Shown: piece by piece, positions 52,453-62,044 of the stretch | How the letters are laid out: every line of letters starts with the position of its first letter | Numbering within the stretch: position 1 is the first letter of the stretch | From: Bacteroides cellulosilyticus DSM 14838 | Lineage (GTDB): Bacteria > Bacteroidota > Bacteroidia > Bacteroidales > Bacteroidaceae | Direction of reading: 5' to 3' | Length of the DNA stretch: 64,000 bases | NCBI RefSeq assembly: GCF_000158035.1 | Contig: NZ_EQ973489.1 | Coordinates: 44,970 to 108,969 of the forward strand | Notes under the pieces: generated by a model | What the model was told of the DNA's origin: nothing | The model's input: only the letters and a program-made list of their open reading frames with translations | Databases searched by the model: none | Program-made: the position numbers and the translations under genes

Positions 52453-53286
52453 ATGAAAATAGGTATAGATTTAGGTGGAACCAATATACGTGTTGGTTTA
52501 GTGGAAAATGGTTCTTTAGTTAGGAAAGAAGTTGTTACTTGTCCCTCTAAAGCAACGTATGAAGAAGTATTAGGTCGGTTAGAGGGCTTGATAGATAGGG
52601 TGATGTGTCCGGAAGTAGCAGGCATAGGCGTGGGTGTTCCTTCGGTGGTAGATTCGGAAGAAGGTATCGTATATAATGTAGCGAATATTCCTTCTTGGAC
52701 GGAAGTTCCGTTAAAGAGATTATTGCAGGAACGTTTCTCAGTGCCGGTTTATATCAATAATGACTCTAATTGCTTTGCATTGGGAGTAAAACTTTTTGGT
52801 GAAGGACGAAAATACCGGAATTTGGTGGGTATGACTATCGGTACAGGTGTTGGGACGGGGATTATTATAAATGGTGAACTTTACAGTGGGCAGAATACTG
52901 GTGCAGGCGAAATAGGATCATTGCCTTACCTTTCCCATGATTTTGAACATTATTGTAGTAGTGGATTTTTTGTCAGATATTATAATCTGACAGGGAAGGA
53001 AGCGGCAGAAAAAGCTGCGACGGGAGATGCGAAGACTATGGAAATCTGGAGTGTGTTTGGGTCTCACATAGGTGAATTGATGAAGGCTGTGTTGTTTACG
53101 TATGATCCTGAGGTGATTGTGATAGGTGGAGGAATCTCATCCGCATTTACTTATTATAAGCATTCCATGTATCAAGCTATGCAGGCTTTTCCTTATACGG
53201 AAACAGTGAAGCGGGTGAAAATTTTTGTTACAGAAATAGAAGATGTAGCATTGTTGGGAGCATCTGCTTTGGTGGGAAAACATTGA
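52453..53286 (+). CDS. ROK-family sugar kinase or regulator-like protein
   Basis: 277 residues. ATP-binding DLGGTNIRVGLVENG at the start, YINNDSNCFALG, GMTIGTGVGTGIIINGELYSGQNTGAGEIGSLPY and VIVIGGGIS identify ROK. No helix-turn-helix is present, so a kinase is likely; beside a predicted exo-beta-D-glucosaminidase, glucosamine is a plausible substrate. The usual ROK zinc motif (CxCGxxGCxE) is absent: its place holds EHYCSSGFFVRYYN. That is unusual and could change stability or specificity. Confidence 0.85.
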   Translation: MKIGIDLGGTNIRVGLVENGSLVRKEVVTCPSKATYEEVLGRLEGLIDRVMCPEVAGIGVGVPSVVDSEEGIVYNVANIPSWTEVPLKRLLQERFSVPVYINNDSNCFALGVKLFGEGRKYRNLVGMTIGTGVGTGIIINGELYSGQNTGAGEIGSLPYLSHDFEHYCSSGFFVRYYNLTGKEAAEKAATGDAKTMEIWSVFGSHIGELMKAVLFTYDPEVIVIGGGISSAFTYYKHSMYQAMQAFPYTETVKRVKIFVTEIEDVALLGASALVGKH

Positions 53287-53308
53287 AAATAATTTAGAGC
53301 AAGAGCTT

Positions 53309-55942
53309 ATGAAAAATAATTTAATTAAATCGTTAATATTGTCCGGCTGTCTTGCAATGACAATAGTTTCGTGTGAAAGAAAAGAATTATCTGCAGGTGG
53401 TTTACTACTTTCGGATGGTTGGAAAGTACAATCTTCGGCTAAGATATTTTTACCGGGTGAAGAAGTTTCGAACTCTCAAATAAAAGAAAAAGAGTGGTAT
53501 GATGCAGTAGTGCCTTCTACTGTGATGGGGACATTAATCCGGAATGGAATATATACGGATGTATTGGAAGGAACAAATTATGAGAACATTGATAAATCAC
53601 TTTTCGACACTACATGGTGGTATCGAAAGGAATTTGAATTGCCGTCTTTGACAAAAGGGCAGCATGTTGCCTTAATTTTTGACGGCATTAGTTATGCTGC
53701 TAATATTTGGCTAAATGGAAAAAAGGTAGCTACTCGTGATTCTGTATATGGTACCTTTCGTCGACATAAATTGGATATAACGAAGATCGTCCGGGAAAAA
53801 AACATACTGGCTGTTGAAGTTTTTCGGGCTCAACCCGGTGAACCGAATATTGGTTTTGTAGATTGGAATCCACGCCCGGCTGATGAGAGTATGGGGATCT
53901 TTCGTGAAGTACATGTGGTGATGAATGATGAGGTGAGTATGGAAAATTCCGCTGTTCATTCTAAAGTAAATACGGAGACCTTGGATGAGGCTTGGCTGAC
54001 AGTGGAAACTCAACTGACAAATGAATCCGAACAAGCGGTGAAAGGTCAGCTGATTGGGACACTGGAAGGTAAGACGTTTAGTATTCCGGTATCACTCGCT
54101 GTCGGAGAATCAAAAATAGTAAGGGTGACTTCAAAGGAAGCTGATGTATTGCATTTGAAGAATCCCCGTCTTTGGTGGTGCCATAATATGGGTAAACCGG
54201 AAATGTACGGTATGGACTTGGCTTTCGAGATTGATGGTAAGGTATCGGATAAAGAAACTATAAACTTCGGTGTACGTGAGGTTAGGGATTATTTCACGGA
54301 AGAGGGGTATCGAGGTTTCCTATTGAATGGTAAGAAAGTATTGGTAAGAAGTGCCGGTTGGACAGATGATATTTTCTTGCGGGATACTCCTGCTTCAAAT
54401 GAAATACAGGTACAGTATGTGCGTGATATGAATCTGAACTCTATTCGATTTGAAAATATTTGGGGAACTTCGCAGAATGTGTATGATTTGTGTGATCGCT
54501 ACGGGTTATTGGTATTAGTGGGATGGAGCTGTCATTGGGAGTGGGATAATTATCTCGGTTCTTCATGTGATGAGTTTGGAGGCATTAAGTCTGAAAAAGA
54601 TATGAATCTGATAGCTCGTTCGTTAAACGACCAGGTACTTTGGTTGCGCAATCATCCGGCCATTATTGCATGGTTTGTAGGAAGTGATATGATTCCCCGC
54701 CCTGAACTGGAGAAACGGTATAAAGCTTGTCTTTCTCAGATAGATGATCGCCCTTATATAGGTGCTGCTAAAGAACTCACCAGTACAGTAACCGGACCTA
54801 CGGGTATGAAAATGGAAGGACCGTATGATTATGTTGCTCCTAATTATTGGTATTCGGAAAAAGCACCGGGCGGAGCATTTGGATTTAATACAGAGACGGG
54901 AATTGGTGCACAATTACCTGTAATTGAGTCCATACGAAGAATGATTCCGACTGATAAACTTTGGCCGGTGGGTAAAGAATGGGATTATCATTGCACTGTT
55001 TCAGATGCGGCAATGAATTCTTTGGAAGTTCTGAAAGAAAATATGGCAACTCGTTATGGCGAGGCTAAGGATTTGGATGATTTTCTACGGAAAGCAGATT
55101 GGTTGAATTATGAAGGTACACGTACTATGTTTGAGGCATTCCGTGTGAATATTCCTCGTACTACAGGTATTGTACAGTGGATGCTTAATTCTGCCTGGCC
55201 TTCATTGTATTGGCAGTTGTATGACTATTATCTGATTCCGACAGCTGCATACTATTCTGTGAAGAAATCTAATATGCCGCAACAATTGATATACCATTAC
55301 GGTAAAAATGCAGTTTATGCGGTGAATGAGAGCGCAGGAACGGTTCAGATGCAAGGGGTTATGTCTTTGTATGATTGTAATAGTAGAGTTGTGACTCAAC
55401 AAACCACAACATTGGAAATAGCTCCTTATACAGTGGTAAAGGCCTTTGATGTTCCGGCAGTAAAAGAGAATACCTTTTTATATTTGAAATTGAATGATGA
55501 AAAAGGAGCATATGTTGTCGATAATTTCTATTGGCTCGCTGTTGCTCCTGATGTAAACGATTGGGCAAATACTGATTGGGTACGCACTCCGATTAAGAAG
55601 TCGGCTGATTTTACCGGTTTAGCAAATTTATTTCAGGTAAATTGTGAGGTGAGTGCCACAGTTGAACAAGAAGAAAATGATGTAATAGTAGAGGTTGCAC
55701 TTGAGAATGATCCGAATGCATTAGCTTTTTTTATTCGTTTGTCTTTGAAAGATGAAAAAGACGAATTACTTTATCCGGTATTTTGGGAAGATAATTATTT
55801 ATCTTTGATACCCGGAGAAAAACGGACTTTGAAATGCGTTGTACCGCAACAGGTTGCTGAAGTAGAATCTGTGACTTTGACAGTTTCTGGATGGAATGTG
55901 CCTGAGAAAAAAATAAAGCTCTTTTTGGATGGCATGAAATAA
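53309..55942 (+). CDS. GH2 family, predicted exo-beta-D-glucosaminidase
   Basis: 877 residues with a lipoprotein-type signal ending CLAMTIVSC. Domain order is GH2: N-terminal sugar-binding jelly roll (about 30-220, WYRKEFELP, NIWLNGK), Ig-like domain, TIM barrel (about 330-600) and C-terminal beta domains. The catalytic acid position reads AWFVGSDM with Asp instead of the usual Glu of NE motifs, and the nucleophile lies in GFNTETGIGAQLP. As I recall, that Asp/Glu pair marks exo-beta-1,4-D-glucosaminidases of the CsxA type acting on chitosan oligosaccharides; a mannosidase-like activity is the alternative. It lies 22 bases after the ROK gene and 20 before the regulator. Confidence 0.78.
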   Translation: MKNNLIKSLILSGCLAMTIVSCERKELSAGGLLLSDGWKVQSSAKIFLPGEEVSNSQIKEKEWYDAVVPSTVMGTLIRNGIYTDVLEGTNYENIDKSLFDTTWWYRKEFELPSLTKGQHVALIFDGISYAANIWLNGKKVATRDSVYGTFRRHKLDITKIVREKNILAVEVFRAQPGEPNIGFVDWNPRPADESMGIFREVHVVMNDEVSMENSAVHSKVNTETLDEAWLTVETQLTNESEQAVKGQLIGTLEGKTFSIPVSLAVGESKIVRVTSKEADVLHLKNPRLWWCHNMGKPEMYGMDLAFEIDGKVSDKETINFGVREVRDYFTEEGYRGFLLNGKKVLVRSAGWTDDIFLRDTPASNEIQVQYVRDMNLNSIRFENIWGTSQNVYDLCDRYGLLVLVGWSCHWEWDNYLGSSCDEFGGIKSEKDMNLIARSLNDQVLWLRNHPAIIAWFVGSDMIPRPELEKRYKACLSQIDDRPYIGAAKELTSTVTGPTGMKMEGPYDYVAPNYWYSEKAPGGAFGFNTETGIGAQLPVIESIRRMIPTDKLWPVGKEWDYHCTVSDAAMNSLEVLKENMATRYGEAKDLDDFLRKADWLNYEGTRTMFEAFRVNIPRTTGIVQWMLNSAWPSLYWQLYDYYLIPTAAYYSVKKSNMPQQLIYHYGKNAVYAVNESAGTVQMQGVMSLYDCNSRVVTQQTTTLEIAPYTVVKAFDVPAVKENTFLYLKLNDEKGAYVVDNFYWLAVAPDVNDWANTDWVRTPIKKSADFTGLANLFQVNCEVSATVEQEENDVIVEVALENDPNALAFFIRLSLKDEKDELLYPVFWEDNYLSLIPGEKRTLKCVVPQQVAEVESVTLTVSGWNVPEKKIKLFLDGMK

Positions 55943-55962
55943 GTGAGTAACTTGCGGCTATT

Positions 55963-57123
55963 ATGATAAGGCTAATTCTTTTAACAGATTTTACCGAAGC
56001 TTTTGCTCACAATTTGTTGAGGGGGATTTTGGAATATTCCAAGGAACGGGAACCTTGGGTGGTATGCCGGATGCCCCCTTCTTATAAACAATCTCATGGT
56101 ATACCTGGAGTACTGAAGTGGGCTAAAAAGTGGCAGGCAGATGCTATTATCGCTCAGTTTGATGATGATGATGAAGTCGAATTGTTCCGGGAAAATGGAA
56201 TAATAGCATTGGCTCAGGACTTTAAATCGCGTTTTTCGGTTATCCCTAACATTACGAGTGAATATAAGTTGACTGGACAAATGGCAGCTGATTTCTTTTT
56301 GCAAAAAGGATTCCGAAACTTTGCATTTTATGGTTATGAGAATGTTGTTTGGTCGGAGGAGCGCTGCATGGGCTTCCGGGATAGAATAATTGAGAAAGGC
56401 TTTGGGGACAATTTCTTTGAATACCAGAAACAGCCTTTGGAGAATTTGTGGTATTATGAATCAGAACCGTTAGCCAGTTGGATAAAGTCATTGCCGCACC
56501 CGTTGGCATTAATGGCTTGCGATGATACACAAGGGAATAAAATAATGGAGGTTTGCCGGGTATTGGGGATCAAGATTCCTGAAGAAATTGCCGTTCTTGG
56601 AGTAGATAATGATGAAATTATTTGCAGCTTGTCTGATCCGCCTTTATCCAGCGTAAATCTGAATATTGTGAAGGGAGGATATGAAGCAGCCCAATTAATA
56701 GAAAGGTTAATGCGGGATAAAGAAGCCTCTTGTGAGGATGTTGTCATACATCCCACGACTATCACAAACCGGCTTTCAACAGATATTTATTCTACAGGTG
56801 ATCCTTATATTTTGGTTGCACTGAAGTATATTCATCAGAATCTGGCAACTAAAATAACGGTGGAAGATGTTGTCCGGCAGGTTCCTTTATCCAGAAGGTT
56901 ATTAGAAATCCATTTTAAACAGGTTACAGGAAGTTCCATTTATCAGTATATCTTTAATCTACGCATGGAACGCTTTTCACAGTTGCTATTGGAAAGTAGC
57001 GAGCCTATTGCAGATATAGCTATGTCGGTGGGGTTGTCCGATTATAAAAATTTAGCTCGTCAGTTTAAGTTATGGAAAAAATATACACCCGCTGAATATC
57101 GAAAGATTCACCGGGTGAAATAG
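55963..57123 (+). CDS. XylR-type transcriptional regulator (periplasmic-binding fold plus AraC HTH)
   Basis: 386 residues. The N-terminal 270 or so form a LacI/PBP-like sensor (GFRNFAFYGYENVVWSEERCMGF, LMACDDTQGNKIMEVCRVLGI, VAVLGVDNDEIICSLSDPPLSSV with small differences). The last 100 residues are an AraC double helix-turn-helix (ITVEDVVRQVPLSRRLLEIHFKQ, IADIAMSVGLSDYKNLARQFK). This pairing is that of XylR, which binds a cytoplasmic sugar and activates catabolic genes. As last gene of the utilization locus it is the likely activator of the 46595 promoter. Confidence 0.92.
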   Translation: MIRLILLTDFTEAFAHNLLRGILEYSKEREPWVVCRMPPSYKQSHGIPGVLKWAKKWQADAIIAQFDDDDEVELFRENGIIALAQDFKSRFSVIPNITSEYKLTGQMAADFFLQKGFRNFAFYGYENVVWSEERCMGFRDRIIEKGFGDNFFEYQKQPLENLWYYESEPLASWIKSLPHPLALMACDDTQGNKIMEVCRVLGIKIPEEIAVLGVDNDEIICSLSDPPLSSVNLNIVKGGYEAAQLIERLMRDKEASCEDVVIHPTTITNRLSTDIYSTGDPYILVALKYIHQNLATKITVEDVVRQVPLSRRLLEIHFKQVTGSSIYQYIFNLRMERFSQLLLESSEPIADIAMSVGLSDYKNLARQFKLWKKYTPAEYRKIHRVK

Positions 57124-57134
57124 AAGGGAAAGAT

Positions 57135-57569
57135 TTATTTCTTCTTTCTCAAATCCCTTCCTTCGTATTTACAGATTGCCTGAATCCATTCTTCTTCCAG
57201 AGGTTTAGATTCATGTTTTTCTAAATCAAAAGTTACCATCACAGAGGTACATATGCACTTGATCTCCTGTGTTTCCGTATCAATCACCCGCTGTGCGAGG
57301 TGAAAACTTTTGGTGCCGATTTCAGTAACGGCGGTTTGTACAGCGATATGATCCGAGCCATAAATCTGTGCAAGGAAGTTCGCTTCTATGTGTACGACGA
57401 CAATACCGTCTTTCTCCCAATCGACGTCCGGGCATACGGAGGCAAAATACTCGGTTTTTCCCAAATCATAGAAAGAGAAATAAACCGTATTGTTTACGTG
57501 GCCGAACTTATCGACATCATTAAATCGTAGTTGTATGGGCAGGGTGTGGTTAAATTGAATTTCTTCCAT
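57135..57569 (-). CDS. YbgC/FadM-type acyl-CoA thioesterase
   Basis: 144 residues, single hotdog fold. LRFNDVDKFGHVNNTVYFSFYDLGKTEYF holds the catalytic Asp and the HVNN motif of 4-hydroxybenzoyl-CoA thioesterase-like enzymes. No signal peptide; cytoplasmic. Substrate is not determined by sequence. It converges with the regulator and is divergent from tsaC. Confidence 0.9.
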   Translation of the reverse strand: MEEIQFNHTLPIQLRFNDVDKFGHVNNTVYFSFYDLGKTEYFASVCPDVDWEKDGIVVVHIEANFLAQIYGSDHIAVQTAVTEIGTKSFHLAQRVIDTETQEIKCICTSVMVTFDLEKHESKPLEEEWIQAICKYEGRDLRKKK

Positions 57570-57610
57570 TGTTTTCTCTTAAACTTTTCTATTAATCCGT
57601 GCAAAAATAG

Positions 57611-57618
57611 TACTTTTG
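57611..57618 (+). promoter_or_regulatory. -7 promoter box of tsaC
   Basis: TACTTTTG, 31 bases before ATG 57650. A GTG at 57620 in frame is too close to be the start. Confidence 0.55.
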
Positions 57619-57649
57619 CGTGTTAATCACTGTATTTATACACCAAGAA

Positions 57650-58213
57650 ATGATAGAAGATATTAAAAAAGCCTGTCAAGTGATGAACGAAGGCGGAGTC
57701 ATTCTGTACCCCACCGACACCATTTGGGGAATAGGTTGTGACGCCACCAACGAAGAAGCTGTGCGGCGTGTGTATGAGATTAAGCAGCGCTCGGACAGTA
57801 AGGCGATGCTTGTGTTGGTAGATTCTCCTGTAAAGGTGGACTTCTATGTGCAGGATGTGCCTGAAGTGGCATGGGATTTGATTGAAGTGGCAGATAAACC
57901 ATTGACAATCATCTACTCCGGTGCGCGAAACCTGGCACCTAACCTGATTGCCGAAGATGGTAGCGTGGGCATCCGGGTAACGAATGAAGGGTTCTCAAAA
58001 CGGCTTTGTCAACAGTTTCGTAAGGCGATTGTTTCTACGTCGGCCAATATCAGCGGGCAACCTTCGCCGGCAAATTACAGTGAGATCACAGAAGAACTTA
58101 AGTCCATGGTCGATTACGTAGTGGGTTATCGACGGGAAGAAATGGGACATCCGAAACCATCCAGCATCATAAAACTGGATAAGGGTGGTGTTATAAAAAT
58201 TATCCGGGAATAA
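57650..58213 (+). CDS. tsaC: L-threonylcarbamoyladenylate synthase (TsaC/Sua5 family)
   Basis: 187 residues from ATG 57650. The YrdC fold is shown by GGVILYPTDTIWGIGCDATNEEAVRRVYEIKQR, the KxR-(S/T) threonylcarbamoyl-AMP site and ISTSANISGQPSP region (VSTSANISGQPSP). It makes threonylcarbamoyl-AMP for the tRNA modification t6A37. There is no Sua5 C-terminal domain. It begins a run of four co-directional genes through fmt. Confidence 0.92.
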   Translation: MIEDIKKACQVMNEGGVILYPTDTIWGIGCDATNEEAVRRVYEIKQRSDSKAMLVLVDSPVKVDFYVQDVPEVAWDLIEVADKPLTIIYSGARNLAPNLIAEDGSVGIRVTNEGFSKRLCQQFRKAIVSTSANISGQPSPANYSEITEELKSMVDYVVGYRREEMGHPKPSSIIKLDKGGVIKIIRE

Positions 58214-58355
58214 AATAACGGACTAAAAAAGGTATCGTTATTTTTAATTTCTGTAAGCTCGGGTATGCCCTGAGTTTGTCGAAGGATTTTCTCTCTTATT
58301 TATATGGATACGAGAGTAAATTCTTTATTTCGTTTAGATTGGTAAATATAGGTAT

Positions 58356-60146
58356 ATGGAAAAAGAGAAGAGAAGTTTGTTTCAGCGTTTCCTTTTATGG
58401 CGTGAAAAGAATATTAAGGAAAAACAGTTTATCTTGATACTCAGTTTTCTGGTAGGTATCTTTACGGCTATTACGGCTTTGATACTGAAGATGCTGATAC
58501 ACTGGATACAGAATTTCCTGACGAATAATTTCAATACAACGGAAGCCAACTACCTTTATCTGGTTTATCCGGTAGTGGGTATTTTTCTGGCTGGATTGTT
58601 TGTACGCTATGTGGTGAAGGATGATATCAGTCATGGGGTTACTAAAATTCTCTATGCGATTTCCCGCCGACAAGGACGGATTAAGCGGCACAATACATGG
58701 TCGTCTGTGATTGCCAGTTCCATAACCATTGGTTTCGGTGGCTCGGTAGGAGCAGAGGCGCCTATCGTATTGACAGGTTCCGCTATTGGTTCCAATCTGG
58801 GAAGTGTTTTTAAGATGGAGCATCGCACACTGATGCTTTTAGTAGGCTGTGGTGCTGCCGGTGCTATTGCTGGTATCTTCAAGGCGCCTATTGCAGGACT
58901 GGTGTTCACACTGGAAGTACTGATGATAGACCTGACTATGACTTCTCTGCTTCCGTTGTTGATTTCTGCAGTGACGGCTGCTACAGTGTCCTATATTACT
59001 ACCGGAACAGAAGCAATGTTTAAATTCCACCTTGATCAGGCATTTGAGATGGAACGTATTCCTTACGTTATCATGCTGGGTATTTTTTGCGGACTGGTTT
59101 CGCTTTATTTTACCCGTGCAATGAACTCTGTGGAAGGTTTGTTTGGCAAGTTGAAAGGCCCTTACCAGAAGTTGGCTTTGGGTGGTGTCATGTTGAGTAT
59201 CTTGATATTTCTTTTTCCACCGCTTTACGGTGAAGGCTACGATACTATTGAACTGTTGCTGAACGGTACTTCCAATGCCGATTGGGATACAGTGATGAAC
59301 AACTCTTTTTTCTACGGACATGGGAATTTGCTATTACTCTATTTGATGCTCATTATCTTGTTCAAGGTATTCGCATCTAGTGCGACAAATGGTGGTGGCG
59401 GTTGTGGTGGTATCTTTGCGCCTTCTTTGTATTTGGGATGTATAGCCGGTTTTGTCTTCGCTTTTTTTAGTAATAAGTTTGATTTCTCTTATTACCTACC
59501 CGAAAAGAATTTTGCCCTGATGGGGATGGCGGGTGTGATGAGTGGTGTCATGCATGCCCCGTTGACCGGAGTCTTTCTGATAGCCGAACTGACGGGTGGA
59601 TATGATCTTTTCCTCCCGCTGATGATTGTAGCAGCCAGCTCTTATCTGACAATTATTGTTTTCGAACCTCATAGTATTTACTCTATGCGTTTGGCTAAAA
59701 AGGGAGAATTGCTGACTCACCATAAAGATAAAGCAGTACTTACTCTGATGAAGGTGGAAAATGTGGTGGAGAAAGATTTTGTAGTGGTTCATCCGGAGAT
59801 GGACTTGGGTGAATTGGTGAAAGCGATTTCAGCCTCACGGCGTAATATATTCCCGGTGACAGATAAGAGCGGAATACTGATTGGTATTGTTACCTTAGAC
59901 GATATCCGGAATATCATGTTCCGGCAGGAGTTGTATCATCGTTTTACGGTAGGCAAGCTGATGACGGCTATTCCGGCACGCCTCTATGACACGGATAGTA
60001 TGGAACAGGTGATGCGCACGTTTGATGATACGAAAGCATGGAACCTTCCTGTGGTAGATGAAGAAGGGCACTATCTGGGATTTGTTTCCAAGTCGAAGAT
60101 ATTCAATTCATACCGTCAGGTACTGGTGCATTTCTCTGAAGATTAA
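58356..60146 (+). CDS. ClC-type chloride channel/transporter with CBS pair
   Basis: 596 residues. Selectivity motifs GFGGSVGAEAPIVLTG (GxxxGxEGP-like), AGIFKAPIAGLVF and GGGCGGIFAPSLYLG are present within about 10-11 membrane helices. Two CBS domains occupy the last 130 residues (VHPEMDLGELVKAIS, SMEQVMRTFDDTKAWNLPVVDEEGHYLGFVSKS split). The first motif has Ala at a position where GxEGP has Gly (AEAP). Moves chloride, possibly coupled to protons; the CBS pair likely binds adenine nucleotides. Confidence 0.93.
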   Translation: MEKEKRSLFQRFLLWREKNIKEKQFILILSFLVGIFTAITALILKMLIHWIQNFLTNNFNTTEANYLYLVYPVVGIFLAGLFVRYVVKDDISHGVTKILYAISRRQGRIKRHNTWSSVIASSITIGFGGSVGAEAPIVLTGSAIGSNLGSVFKMEHRTLMLLVGCGAAGAIAGIFKAPIAGLVFTLEVLMIDLTMTSLLPLLISAVTAATVSYITTGTEAMFKFHLDQAFEMERIPYVIMLGIFCGLVSLYFTRAMNSVEGLFGKLKGPYQKLALGGVMLSILIFLFPPLYGEGYDTIELLLNGTSNADWDTVMNNSFFYGHGNLLLLYLMLIILFKVFASSATNGGGGCGGIFAPSLYLGCIAGFVFAFFSNKFDFSYYLPEKNFALMGMAGVMSGVMHAPLTGVFLIAELTGGYDLFLPLMIVAASSYLTIIVFEPHSIYSMRLAKKGELLTHHKDKAVLTLMKVENVVEKDFVVVHPEMDLGELVKAISASRRNIFPVTDKSGILIGIVTLDDIRNIMFRQELYHRFTVGKLMTAIPARLYDTDSMEQVMRTFDDTKAWNLPVVDEEGHYLGFVSKSKIFNSYRQVLVHFSED

Positions 60147-60158
60147 TAAAGTTGTTAT

Positions 60159-61130
60159 ATGATGAAGAAAGAAGATTTGCGAATAGTTTATATGGGGACT
60201 CCGGATTTTGCTGTGGAGTCTTTGCGGTGTTTAGTAGAAGGTGGATATAATGTAGTAGGTGTTATCACCATGCCTGATAAACCGGCAGGGCGGGGACATA
60301 AACTTCAGTTTTCTCCAGTGAAACAGTATGCGCTGGAACATAGTCTTCCTTTGTTGCAACCGGAAAAGTTGAAAGATGAGGCTTTTGTTGAGGCTCTGCG
60401 TGAGTGGAAGGCCGATTTGCAGATAGTAGTTGCTTTTCGTATGCTGCCCGAAGTGGTATGGAATATGCCACGTTTGGGAACCTTCAATCTTCATGCTTCT
60501 CTTTTGCCTCAATACCGGGGAGCCGCTCCTATTAACTGGGCAGTAATTAATGGTGATACGGAAACAGGTATCACAACTTTCTTCCTGCGTCATGAAATCG
60601 ATACGGGGGAAGTGATTCAGCAAGTTCGTATTCCTATCGCAGATACGGATGATGTGGGTATTGTGCATGATAAGCTGATGATGCTTGGTGGAAAACTGGT
60701 GACTGAAACGGTAGATGCGATCCTGAATGATGCAGTGAAACCTATTCCACAGGAAGAAATGGCAGTTGTAGGCGAATTGCGCCCTGCACCGAAGATTTTT
60801 AAAGATACCTGTCGTATCGATTGGAATCAGCCAGTGAAACGTATTTATGATTTTATTCGCGGTCTGTCTCCTTATCCTGCTGCCTGGTCGGAATTAGTTC
60901 AACCTGATGGAGAGACGGTAGTTATGAAAATATTTGAGACAGAAAAAATAATCCAATCTCACCAGTTGACCCCCGGAACTTTGCTGACGGATGGTAAGAC
61001 TTATATCCATGTAGCCGCTGCTGATGGAATTATCGGTATACGTGCTTTGCAACTTCCCGGTAAGAAACGCTTGAAGACAGATGAACTTTTGCGTGGATTC
61101 CGGTTGACGGAAGAATTCAGAGTGAAATAG
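60159..61130 (+). CDS. fmt: Methionyl-tRNA formyltransferase
   Basis: 323 residues (or 322 from the second ATG at 60162). Catalytic Asn/His/Asp region is visible in RLGTFNLHASLLPQYRGAAPINWAVINGDTETGITTFFLRHEIDTGEVI; N-terminal RIVYMGTPDFAVESL and a C-terminal tRNA-binding beta barrel. It formylates initiator Met-tRNA with 10-formyl-THF. It lies 12 bases after the ClC gene and is followed by a heptamer-armed hairpin. Confidence 0.97.
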   Translation: MMKKEDLRIVYMGTPDFAVESLRCLVEGGYNVVGVITMPDKPAGRGHKLQFSPVKQYALEHSLPLLQPEKLKDEAFVEALREWKADLQIVVAFRMLPEVVWNMPRLGTFNLHASLLPQYRGAAPINWAVINGDTETGITTFFLRHEIDTGEVIQQVRIPIADTDDVGIVHDKLMMLGGKLVTETVDAILNDAVKPIPQEEMAVVGELRPAPKIFKDTCRIDWNQPVKRIYDFIRGLSPYPAAWSELVQPDGETVVMKIFETEKIIQSHQLTPGTLLTDGKTYIHVAAADGIIGIRALQLPGKKRLKTDELLRGFRLTEEFRVK

Positions 61131-61138
61131 TTACGAGC

Positions 61139-61190
61139 TACAAGCTACAAGTACTATGCAGAGTGATAGCGTAGCAACTTGTAGCTTGTA
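61139..61190. repeat. Heptamer-armed hairpin after fmt
   Basis: TACAAGCTACAAGT (61139-61152) pairs with ACTTGTAGCTTGTA (61177-61190). Arms are CTACAAG heptamers (61138-61151) and their complements. The loop contains GATAGCGTAGC, shared with the hairpin at 15303-15343. Confidence 0.75.
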
Positions 61191-61311
61191 ACTTAATAAT
61201 TGCTTCTAATATTGTTTCTTTCCTGAAAATTTCTTTTCTTTGCATATTATTAACTACCAAATATAGAATGCCTATCGGAATACATTACGCTGAAATCTAA
61301 AAACACACGTA

Positions 61312-61905
61312 ATGAAAGTACAAACAAATGCTGCTGACGAAACGTTGGTGGCCCTTTATGCACAAGGCAATAACGAGGCATTCGATATTCTGTTGAACCG
61401 TTATAAAGATCGTCTTTATGCGTACATCTATTATACGGTGCGTAATGAAGAACTGGCGGAAGACATCTTTCAGGAGACTTTCACAAAAGCCATTGTCACC
61501 ATTCAGCAGGGACGCTACAATGAAAACGGTAAGTTCCCGGCTTGGTTGACTCGTATCGCACATAATCTTATAATCGACTGTTTCCGTCAGGAAAAGCAGG
61601 AAAACCTGGTGTCTTGTGATGAAGAAGAACGGAATTTACTGAATAATATCCGTCTGTCTGAAGGAACGGTTGAAGCTGAAATAGTGAACCACCAGATTCT
61701 TTCGGATGTACGTCGCCTGATGAAACATCTGCCGGACGAACAACGGGAAGTAGTACATATGCGCTTTTATCAAGACCTCAGTTTCAAGGAGATAGCAGAA
61801 ATGACAGGAGTCAGCATCAATACCTCTTTAGGACGGATGCGTTATGCTATTTTGAACCTGCGCCGGATGGCGGAGAAGCATGGAATCGTGCTGACGATGG
61901 ACTAA
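61312..61905 (+). CDS. ECF-type RNA polymerase sigma factor
   Basis: 197 residues. Sigma region 2 (NEAFDILLNRYKDRLYAYIYYTVRNEELAEDIFQETFTKAI split) and region 4 (LPDEQREVVHMRFYQDLSFKEIAEMTGVSINTSLGRMRYAILNLR split) are clear, with the DIFQET core-binding signature. No anti-sigma factor gene follows; the next gene encodes a lipoprotein. It may therefore be controlled by expression level or by a distant anti-sigma. It interrupts the stretch between fmt and rpe. Confidence 0.95.
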   Translation: MKVQTNAADETLVALYAQGNNEAFDILLNRYKDRLYAYIYYTVRNEELAEDIFQETFTKAIVTIQQGRYNENGKFPAWLTRIAHNLIIDCFRQEKQENLVSCDEEERNLLNNIRLSEGTVEAEIVNHQILSDVRRLMKHLPDEQREVVHMRFYQDLSFKEIAEMTGVSINTSLGRMRYAILNLRRMAEKHGIVLTMD

Positions 61906-62044
61906 ATGATACATCCTTTAATAAAATTTTTCTTTTTCCAAATGCAGTATTTCACAAATAAGGCCATTTAACCTAATGTACGTACAACCTTAATTATGTG
62001 ATTTTATTAATTTTATTATTTACTAGACTAAACTTATTAAAGTA

